Assembly: GCA_037833965.1 (NCBI GenBank)
Contig: AP031356.1
Coordinates: 9,384,501-9,448,500 of the forward strand
DNA length: 64,000 bases
From: Marchantia polymorpha subsp. ruderalis
Lineage: Eukaryota; Streptophyta; Marchantiopsida; Marchantiales; Marchantiaceae
Direction: 5' to 3'
This document shows, piece by piece, positions 50,311 through 60,200 of this stretch (its first letter is position 1; the number at the start of each line of letters is the position of its first letter). The notes below the pieces were generated by a model. It was not told where the DNA came from and did not search any database. It was given only the letters and a program-made list of their open reading frames with translations. Both the position numbers and the translations under genes were made by a program.

Positions 50311-50583
50311 GTGAAAAAACAAATCATTGTCAGCAATGAAAATAATGTGAACTACTTTGTCAACAACTTAAATCACTTTCATACTCTTTTTGTTGATGAT
50401 GCGATTGTTACTTTGGTCTTTGTCACAGTTGATATACTGTTGATCGCGCGCAATTTATTACTGACGAGACTACAGTCAAATTTGCAGAACGTCTCCATGC
50501 AAAAATTGATGTTGCAAATTTGGCTTGATAATCAGATCTCGCTTTTGGTCAAAAGTCATAGAATGAAAGAAGTATCGTACTAA
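50311..50583 (+). pseudogene. possible copia reverse transcriptase scrap
   Basis: A 90-codon frame contains VTLVFVTVDILLIARN, which resembles the (I/V)..LVYVDD(I/M)LIA.N core of copia RT, followed by a Leu-rich stretch. The catalytic YVDD would read FVTVD. Without more flanking motifs this is weak; chance similarity in AT-rich DNA is possible. Confidence 0.3.
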
Positions 50584-51356
50584 AGATCCAAACATGTTGA
50601 CGTTGTGGAACCATTTGTTATGAGGGAAATCAAATTCTCAAACATATTGTCAAAATCAAAATTCACACACAAACGATGAAGTTTCGTCACCGAAAACTAC
50701 CTAAACATGAACAAGTTCTTACTCACCTATGTTATCAAAAGCTGTTGTTTCTCTTATATAGTGACAATCCAACTAACTTCACTGATTGAAATTAAGCTAA
50801 CATAAGTTACGAAAATTATTCATAACAATCACATCAGATTATGAACAAAAAGATTTTAAAAAAACTAAGTAGGACAAGAAAATTTTGTTATAAAATATTT
50901 TTCACAATATTTAGTTATATATATTATGAATAATCTGAATGAAAATAAATTATAAAAAATTTACCATGAAGTATTATGATATTTATTTTAAACAACAGAA
51001 ATAGAAAAGTGATTCATAATTTTCAAGTAATGTGAAAATAAAAAATTTGAAATTGTGACTATTGATGTTTTAACCTATTGTGACATTGTTGGCAAATTGA
51101 TATTTTTGGCAATATTTGACATACAAATTTAATGAAAATTATTAACGTGTTTGACAGATTTGTTGTTTTTTACACTATAATTGTAACAAAATACAATATA
51201 CTTTTTGAAGTAACTAAGAAAGTAATCTAAATGCATCAAATGCTTGACAAGTTTCAGATTATACTTCTTGTTGCAATTTCAAGTACGTATCAAGATTCCA
51301 ACATTTGCAAAGATCTTAAACACGTAATAGTTTTGAGTTAAGTAGATTTGCATCTC

Positions 51357-51937
51357 TCATATAACAATCAAGCGATGTAAAATTTTAAATCATGTCTTTC
51401 ATGCTAAAACTAAACACATAGAATCCAATCATCACTTTCTAAGTATACACGTTGTAGAGTAAAAACTTGTACTTGATACATAAATTACATACTTTAAACT
51501 CTTTTTTGTATCGTCATCATATTTGTCAACTATGTTGATTTGACGCTGACCTTGACGTATGTTAGATGCACAAAATTATAGTTCATGTGACAATCAATTG
51601 ATGTAAAATTCTTAATTATATCTGTCATGCTAAAACCAAACACATCAAGAACAAACATCACTTTAAAAATATATACAAGTTCTAGAGAAGCAAATCATAC
51701 TTGATTACATACATTACATAATTTAAGCTTTCTTTTGTATCGTCTTCATATCTGTCAACAAACACATCAAGAGAAACATCTCTTTAAAAGTATATACAAG
51801 TTTTAGAGAAGCATATCATACTTGATTACATACAGTACATAATTTAAGCTTTCTTTTGTATCATCGTCATATTTGTCTACAAAGTTGATTTGAATGTTAA
51901 CTTGGTGTTTGTTAGATGCACAAAATTTTAACTGCAC
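51357..51937 (+). repeat. complex tandem repeat (about 230 and 122 bp)
   Basis: A unit starting with (A/T)CAATCAA(G/T)(C/T)GATGTAAAATT and ending near GTTAGATGCACAAAAT occurs from about 51357 and again from about 51585. Inside the second unit a 122-bp block starting CACATCAAG (51641) is duplicated at 51763, sharing CTTGATTACATACA.TACATAA and TTTAAGCTTTCTTTTGTATC. The inner pair is the youngest duplication. Confidence 0.8.
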
Positions 51938-53399
51938 TATCTACTCATCAAGTTGGTTCAAATCACAATCAGAAATCTATTGATTAGGACGATCATAATA
52001 GACTAAGTTAAGATGCAGATCAATTCAATTGACAAATGTAATAATTAGATTTTGTCATATTATCGAATCAAGATCGCTCATTATATCATAACAACAATAC
52101 AATTTACAGTAAATAACATAGCCTACAAACTCAATGTTGTGTGTTATGCTTCAACTTGATTTGCTTGCGCATATTGTACAAGGAGTGCAACCAATAACAT
52201 AAAGAGAAATTATGTTAGTTTGCAATATGTGCAACTTCTTGAAAAGTGTTGTGAGGTTAAGAACTCAAATGACACAACAATTCATTACGTAGTTAACTGC
52301 TCAGATTGTATACATCCACAAACAGAGAGCAAACTTGTAAGTGTTAAATATGCAACAAATAGACTCAAATAATTTTGATTGTTATGTTTAAAAATATCAT
52401 TTTCGTGAAGAGTTATTGCTTTCATGAATTTTTGAGTGATATATTTCTTCTCAAATAAGAATTGTAACTCATTAAAGAATTATTTACTTCTCTATGAACT
52501 CAAAAAGTAATGATTTTAGGATTTTAATCAAGTTTGATTTGCCAAACCAAAGCTATCTTGTGTTGATAACGGTTTTTTGCAACAAAGCAAATTGTTGAAA
52601 CTGATGCAAAGTCTCATTTTAAAGTCACAAGAACCAAATCCATATAAAACAACTTTACTTAAATATGGTATCTATTTTGATAAGTTTGTATAGATCCTTG
52701 TGTTCTAACCTTAGTGGAGGAGTTGTCTTCTTAACCGGCAATTTAGTACTCTCAGTTTGATGATATTTTGTAAGAAATCAGACCTTGCAATGCTTGTTTT
52801 GCCAACGTCAAGAAAAAAAACTCAAGCAAAATTTGTTTTGAACTTTGTTGGTTTGTTGTTTGCTAGCGAATATCTCATAATTTTTGTTTCCAAAGGTTGG
52901 TAAAATCATAGGTTGAATAATTGTTCGAAGAAAGTTGTATTCGACTATAATAAAAATAGATGATCAAAGAGTATTAGTAGTCTAATGTGTGCAATCAAAC
53001 TTTATCAAATGTATGATGCATATGTCAAAGTATGAAAACATCAAGATGTTGAACGTTAGAAAAAAATTGATATAATTGATTGCGTTGATCAAATATAATT
53101 GATCTATAAATATTGATCTTGTTGGAAACACAAAAAATAATACAAATGAATATCAAAAAGCAACGTAAGTCTGTTAGATTTTGTACTAACAACCTCTTTT
53201 TGATAAGGTCTGACATGTAAGTAATTGATTTGAATTTTTTATTTACATCAATTTGTAGAGTTTCAATGCCAATAGTAGTTAATTGATTTTCACTAGCATT
53301 AGAATTTTGTAATTATTATTGCTAAAAACTAAAGTATAGCATATTTAAGAGTATTGTTATATTATAATGCATAATTCATAGTTACCAAGTTAGAGATCA

Positions 53400-53650
53400 G
53401 TATACTTGATAGATAGAAAATTTGTGTGTTAATTGACAGCGACATGCTGACAATCTCTATATTCGTTAAAATTATCCGTCATGTCATCAATTCATTGGGA
53501 ATGGAAGATGATGAGATTTATGTTATTGTATTTGTTGATAATATCCATATTAGGAAGAAAAAAACCATTCTATATATTTTTCATTTTTAGAATTGTGTTT
53601 CATCTTTAAGTCAGCTTTGAAACTTAGTGTTATAATTGTGCCCATGAATG
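53400..53650 (+). repeat. copia LTR-like segment, copy B
   Basis: This is the partner of 40240-40500: same order of shared phrases, including ACTTGATAGATAGAAAA and TTATCCGTCATGTCATCAAT. No copia coding remains follow it, so it may be a solo LTR. Confidence 0.55.
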
Positions 53651-54720
53651 TAAAGATATATTGAGACTATCATGAATCAAATTGATGTGAGAAGAAAGAT
53701 AAACAATGAAAATAAGTTGGATTGAGGTACTAGATAGTTTGGAGTTACTATTTGACTACAAGATTAACACACAACTTAAGAGTTGCAAAATTCTGAGCAT
53801 TGTTAAATTGATAAAGTTGAAAAATATATTTATCATTAAAGAAAATATTCTTAATGTCAACAATTGAGGAAAGAAATTCAAGAATGAAAATGACATGTAT
53901 CATGAGGAGTGACCAATAATCACATCATTGTTATGTTGTGGTATATAATATTTACAAGTTTAAACACAACATTAAATAGTTGCACATTGATACACAATGA
54001 CTTGTTAAGGAAGTATACGTAAACTGAACCTATTAGATTTACACATGAATTTAAATCCTAAAATACAAGGTAAATCTATCTCCTAAATTGAATCTTTAAG
54101 CAATTTTCTTTGTTTACAATCTAATTAGTATTAAAATAAAGATGACAATACTGTTCATCTTCTTACCAAATTGAGCTAAAACACAAATTTGACAAACATT
54201 CTTTACTCTATTGTTATGCGATTAATGTTAAAAATACAAGAGTTTCATTTGCATATTGACTAGACTAGCATTCACTATTGCTTCCAATTCTACATTAAAT
54301 TTTGTATATAAAGAGAAGACATAATTCTTCATCATGCATCAAACTCGTCATCTTTACTTTATTGACAATGTCTTCTCTTATTTTGTAAAACAAGCAATGC
54401 AACTTGATGGATTGCAAGACAAGTTGCAAAGTATTGAAACACTTATGGTAGTTGCAACTATTTCCATTCAAGGATCCAAGAGATATAAATACATGTCTTG
54501 ACTCTTATAACCACACAGTGGTATAGTTTGCCCACTACAACATCCGCCATTGGTTGTTATTGTTCTATTCAACAACACTATTTGGCTCTATGTACTTACA
54601 AACTGCAATTTGATTTCTAACATTCATCCGCTTATTGTCACAACTCATTCGTTCTTTTATCAACAACGTCTCTTGAACAATGCCACTGTGACCCATTGCA
54701 AAAATGATTGATCTACAAGT

Positions 54721-54880
54721 ACATCAATCAATCTTAACCATTGGGTTTAATACTTCAAAACTTTTAGATTATTGGTTGTACAAATGTTCTATCTAGTGTT
54801 ACGTCAATCAAACTTTAAAATTGGTTTTAATCTTGCAACACTTTTAGATTATTGATTGTATAGTTGTTCACAATCCGTTT
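54721..54880 (+). repeat. 80-bp direct repeat x2
   Basis: AC(A/G)TCAATCAA starts copies at 54721 and 54801, an exact 80-bp period. Both share CTTTTAGATTATTG.TTGTA at the same offset. The copies are moderately diverged. Confidence 0.8.
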
Positions 54881-55741
54881 GATCAATCTCAACAAAAGAA
54901 TTCAAGAGATATCAGAACACACAAATACAATCCATGACTATCTTCAAAGTCATGCAAGAGGTCATTTAGATTTGCGTGTTCCTCTACAGAGTAGATGTTG
55001 TAATTAGACTATACTCTTGATAAATAGATATTAACAAAAGAGAATTGATAAAGAAATTGATTTATAAAAATAGAGTCAAATCTTCCTTGTTGTTTATTGC
55101 TTAAACTCACATGTGATTCTAATAGTTTGTTTCGAGATTTAGTTACTCAACTAAGTCGTTGTGTATCAAGTCTGGAACTACTTAATGTTTTGATGAATCA
55201 ATAAACCTATTTATTTAACTTTATATCCCAAGGTGATAAAATAAGAGAAGTTATAGAAAGTTATCTTGGTTAAATTTAGCACACAAAATTTAGCAACTGC
55301 CAAATCCTTGTAAGGGGTGTTTGATCTTTGATCTCAAATCTAGAAAGTGGCGTAAAGATCTTTGACACCTAATCTTAATACTTAGGATCAAACCACTCCA
55401 AGGAACGGAAGTGAGTCCTGCCTGTTATTGGCACCCCAGCTCCCTTTACCACAAGGGAAGAGCGGCAATTTGATATTCTAGGTGGCAAAGAAATCTACTT
55501 CTCCAAACTATCATACACTTCTGCCTAGAAATCCTGTTTTTCCGTAATATATCGATTCCACGTGTATTTTCGCGATTCTTGAGTTACTCCTCCAAGAACT
55601 TCTTACCGCTGCATTGCAAGTAATAGACACATTTTTTTCCCTTTTCACTCCAAACGCACTACCGGTAGTGTGGTAGAGGTTATGGAATTTCTCCAGCTGA
55701 GGCCAACGATAACCTGGTTTTCTTATAGCCAGGAGCTTGGT

Positions 55742-55766
55742 GACGGCTACACGACCTGTAGCCGTC
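55742..55766. repeat. 9-bp-arm hairpin
   Basis: GACGGCTAC (55742-55750) and GTAGCCGTC (55758-55766) flank ACGACCT. A 14-bp palindrome, CACTACCGGTAGTG, lies about 85 bp upstream. Both are in the spacer ahead of UBP22. Confidence 0.75.
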
Positions 55767-55847
55767 GTGTGGTTTGGCCGTTAGTCATGAAATGAAACGA
55801 TTAAACTAAAAGGAGATGGAAAGTAAGAAAAGGAACCACACGGACTC

Positions 55848-56102
55848 CTAAAAGATGTTTTTTCTAGGACGTAAAAGAACAGATCCGAAATCGGTGAGCA
55901 CTACTTTCCGAGCGAACATAAGCAGCACCAGAATGTATGTCAAAGAAGGGAGGACGGACAACCAGGCTGGCCCATCAAGAAGAAGGAAGACGGAAAACCG
56001 ATAATCAATACTTCCTAATGCTAGAACTAGCACAATGAAGACAGGAGCAACAAGTATCGAGATGTACCAACGAAAGCCATTCGACAGACAGATCACTCTC
56101 AA
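55848..56102 (-). other. unassigned 84-codon frame with membrane-like segments
   Basis: The predicted product has two hydrophobic stretches (WYISILVAPVFIVLVLALG and LPSLTYILVLLMFA) and a basic C-terminus ending RPRKNIF. I recognise no family. It could be an exon of a minus-strand gene, a relic, or chance. No confident upstream exon was found; a second frame at 56251-56502 is not clearly linked. Confidence 0.25.
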
Positions 56103-56830
56103 CGATTGAAGGTATAAGACCCGAGACTTGGTGAGTTATCTGATGGAGACGCACACGATCCGCTTACTTCATGTCACTTTCGTCTAGCGACAACTACAAA
56201 TGTAGCCAATTATGCTCACAGAAAGTCAAAGCCACCAACAGCGACATCTCTTAAGCTGAAAGGCATGCCAACAGACCATCTTCTGCCGTCGCTGGATTCT
56301 GTCCATCCTCTGGGAAGACACAATGTGCCTCGTTCCAGTTACTGGAGACCCACTTCTCCGTAGCGCCGTGAGCCTCTCTGACCAGTCTCATCTGGTGACA
56401 GCCGCTCCGAAGAAGGAACAAGGCAATGAATCGAGATCGACGAATGGACGAGAGGGAGAAACTGGCGCCAGCGACGGGAAGGGATGGAGCAACTGTCGCC
56501 AAGAAGCTCTCCGTCTTGGCAGGAGAGACTCCTACCTATCTCAGGGACGGGGAAAAGGGCCAAAGGCGCGGAAGAAGGCGCCGATTTAATATTATGGATG
56601 GAGGCACGTCCGGAAAACGGCAGAGAAATCCGACCTCGAGTCGGCTTTTGCGGTCCGGAGGAGGAGCGTCGAGCGCAGAATGCAGGTGGCGCATGTGCTC
56701 GTGCTGGTGGCGCTCTTCTTTCCCGCGGCTTGTCTTTTTCTGTTTTGCTGCGCTCTTTCGTTCGTCTACTTGCTGTGGGCGACGTTGCGGGGGCGCGGGG
56801 GAGCGGGTTGACGTGGTGGAGCCCGGTGGG

Positions 56831-56880
56831 TCGGTCGGTCGGTCGGTCGATCGATCGTGCATGCGGAGGGAGGGAGGGAG
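56831..56880. repeat. (TCGG)n and (GGGA)n microsatellites
   Basis: About five TCGG units pass into TCGA units (56831-56857), then GGGA units at about 56866-56880. They sit in the likely UBP22 leader. Confidence 0.8.
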
Positions 56881-57298
56881 CAGCAGGCAGGCAGGGCAGG
56901 GGTTTAGGGTTTCCATGCTGGCGCCTCGACGCAGCGATCGAGGCTTCGGGCGGAGTTTTGATCGGTGCTGCAATTCGACCGGGGGTCAGGGCCGGCATGG
57001 GGCGTGGCAGTGGCGATGGATAGGGGGCAGGCGACGATGGCCCGGGCTGTCGTGGTCGTAGGACCTGTGGTGGTGGAGGCCGGAGGCGAGGAGGACGGGG
57101 CCTGGATCGCTGGGCGAGCAGCAGCAGCAGTTGTTGATGTGATGTGGGGAATGGGAATTGCGGATTGCGCCGTGGGGGCAGACCGGACTGCGATCGGGGG
57201 GCGGGTCGGCGCGATGGGGCGGACGACAGTGGCTGATGCACATTGCTGACTCCTCGGGGCGATTGTGCGAACGGGGGTGATGACTCTGACTTCGCTTG

Positions 57299-60200
57299 AT
57301 GGCTTTCAAGAGCAAGAAAGCGGGAGGGGACTCGGAGGATTACAAACCCTGTCAACACCTGCTGGATTATAAAGCCAAGTATGGAATTCAAGCGTTCCGT
57401 GTGTTGCATAAATGCCTGAAGACCGGGCCTCCGGGGCGGGCGAGCATCCGACGGGAGGAGAAAGAAGTTCCTCGGTGTGCCATTTGTGGAAAGGCGCAAG
57501 GCAGACTCTACGCCTGCTTGGTTTGTGCGACCATCGGCTGCTGGCTTCCACCGGATCAACTTCACTCGCGCGTGCACGCCCAGACGAATCCCGGGCACGA
57601 TCTAGCCGTGGATGTAGACAGGGCCGAACTTTTCTGTTGCTTGTGCAACGATCAAGTTTATGATGCCGACTTCGACCGAGCCGTTATCGGAGCACAGAGT
57701 CTCGTAGCCCTCTCCGGGAGGGTAAATGGGAAAGAAGGGCCACAGAACGGAGCAGAAAGTACAACAGCAGATGTAAAAGTAGGTCGCAGCAGTAAAGGTG
57801 GACTTTCTCTGAAGAATTCGGACAACAAAGTGCCGAGTGTAAATGGTCTCGATGGGAATGAGTCTGATAGGAAAGATGGCGATGATGGAAGGGACAGGAA
57901 AAGGAGGAAAGGAGCCGAATTTAAAACCTGGGTTCCTACACAATCGGATCTTCTGACAATTAGGCAAGGGTCCACCCCATTGGTCGAAGACGCCAATCTG
58001 CCATCGGGCCTCAGAGGATTGAACAATCTGGGAAACACCTGTTTTATGAACTCCGTGCTTCAGGCCTTGCTCCACACTCCACCTTTGCGGAACTACTTCT
58101 TGAGTGATCGGCACAACAGGACGATCTGCCAACGACGCGCCACGCATCTTTGTTTGGGTTGTGATATGGATACAATTTTCTCTGCTGCCTTCTCTGGCGA
58201 GCGCACTCCTTACAGCCCTGCCCAATTTCTTTACAGGTAGCTCGGCAACCTCTGCATCTACTTTCACATCCTACATTTTCCTTGTTTTATCGATTTATAC
58301 ATTTGTTAGATGGCGTTATAGATTCTACGTAGTCTTCAATGCTCACACCACCCATTGGACTCGTAGTTTCGGAACCTTCTGAATGAACGAGATTCTCTCG
58401 TGAAAACTATAGCGTCAGATTAACCTTGACCAACGCAAGATTCCATAAAGGTGCCTAGCACTCCACCTGGTTTGAAATCGGAATGTGCGGTGTTTTCTGT
58501 CAAAGAATTAAGAGCCGCATTGGAATCAGCTATGTAGCTTCAGGTTTTTGTGGGAACCACATAAGCAGATCTAAGTTCATGTGAGGTGGAATGAAAAGGA
58601 ACGAGCTCTGAAATATTCTACGCATCCAGTGCGCTCAAATTGTTTCCATCGGAATGAAAACCGGGAAGACATTTTTGGCAAATGTTATTCGGCCGTGTAG
58701 TATTACTAGAATTTACTAGAAAATACTAGTTCTACTAGTATCTTCGGCCGGGTAGTCCTAGATATACGCAGTGCTCACAAGTACGCGCATTAGAGCCCTC
58801 GGCTACCGTTGGCTGCACGCGTATCTAGGACTACCCGGCCGAATAGCTGCACTGCACGGCCGAATAACCTTTGCCATATTTTTGGCCCCTAGATGGTCCT
58901 TTGTCATGACAAAATAGGATTGGGACTGCTCTTTTTGATCTCTCCATATGTGGAACAGTCCGAACTTTTCTATGGTAGAGATTTCTGTTTATTCAGCAAT
59001 CAGGAAAATGGAGAGCCAAGCGCCTCTGCATTTCCTGATTACTGAACTAACAGTAGTCTCGACTTAAGAAAAGAATCAAAGAACTGCTTAATGCCGTGAT
59101 AACAGACTGTTGGTAAGAGTGAAATTTATAGTGATACTGATAGGTTGTGCGTTAGAATTATACCGAAATTGTTGGTCGAGGCTATGGTCAACTATCCTCT
59201 CCTTCAACGAAGGGCACGAAGCAGTCGTTGAGGGGAGGTAGTTGACTTTTGCCACTGTCAGTAACGACACTTGTGACTGTTCGTTTTCGTTTATAAACTG
59301 TTGCAACTGGTATGACGTTGGTTCATACTTTCGTCTTGTTCAAGTGATTTCATCTGAGGAAGTGGGTTACTTCCAAGGTCTTTAGAGGACGTCTGGAGGG
59401 CTGTCTCCTCTCGAACGGACTCCCTTTATCAGTGGTGACACTTGTGACTGTCCGTTTTCGTCCTTATCGAGATATATGGGTGAGGCCATGGAGGGACGTT
59501 TGGGTTGCTGTCTGTTTCAAATGGACCACAATGTGAATCCAGAAGGTGTGCGTTTTTTTAGGTTTTGGCGTAAGGCAATCTGCCGTGGAAGTACAGTGAT
59601 TCACCTAAATTATTCACGAATCACGAATCACGTCGTTTTGATGACGTGTCATGCTGTGAGGGAACTGTTCCGCTGCTGGTGCCTTCAAATGGAGAAAAAC
59701 CCCATAAGCCTAGTGGTCAATGCATGTTCAGTGCATATAAAGGATTTGCAGCAGAAGGTATTATGTCTACTATCCCCTGCTTCAACGACGGGGCACGAAG
59801 CAGTCGTTGGAGTAGGGGATAACGGACTTTTGCAACTGGTATGACGTTGGTTCATACTTTCGACTTGTTGAAGTGATTTTATCTGAGGAAGCGGGTTCCT
59901 TCCAAGGTTTTCGGAGGACGTCTGGAGGGCTGTCTCCTCTCGAACGGACTGCCTCTATCAGTGGTGACACTTGTGACTGTCCGTTTTCGTCCTTATCGAG
60001 ATATATGGGTGAGGCAATAAAGGGACGTTTGGGTTGCTGTCTGTTTCAAATGGAACACAATGTGCATCCAGATGGTGTGTGTTTTTTTAGGTTTTGGCCC
60101 GAAGTAATCTGCTGTGGAAGTACAGTAATTTAGGTGAATCACGTTGTTCAATACGGGTCATGCTGTGGGGGAACTGTTTCGCCGCTGGTGCCTTCAAATG

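Larger units (their letters stand above)
49561..55690. other. AT-rich spacer with transposon debris
   Basis: There is no intact gene in 6.1 kb. It has a short coding-like remnant near 49.61-49.72 kb, a possible copia RT scrap at 50.3-50.5 kb, tandem repeats at 51.36-51.94 kb and 54.72-54.88 kb, and an LTR-like segment at 53.4-53.65 kb. Between these the sequence is A/T runs with stops in all frames. A more balanced base composition returns at about 55.4 kb. Confidence 0.55.
55800..57298 (+). promoter_or_regulatory. UBP22: GC-rich promoter/leader of UBP22
   Basis: A strongly GC-rich region leads into the UBP22 ATG. It has a (TCGG)n/(TCGA)n run at 56831-56857, a (GGGA)n run after it, and two telo-box-like units on the minus strand at 56900-56914 (GGGTTTAGGGTTT on plus). 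Several long open frames, the largest 419 codons on the minus strand (56339-57598), are Pro/Arg/Ser-rich shadows of GC-rich DNA and overlap the UBP22 first exon. The start of transcription is not resolved. Confidence 0.5.

Noticed and set aside
56339..57598. 419-codon minus-strand open frame
   Set aside because: It overlaps the UBP22 first exon and leader. Its product is Pro/Arg/Ser-rich with no domain, as expected for a shadow of GC-rich DNA.
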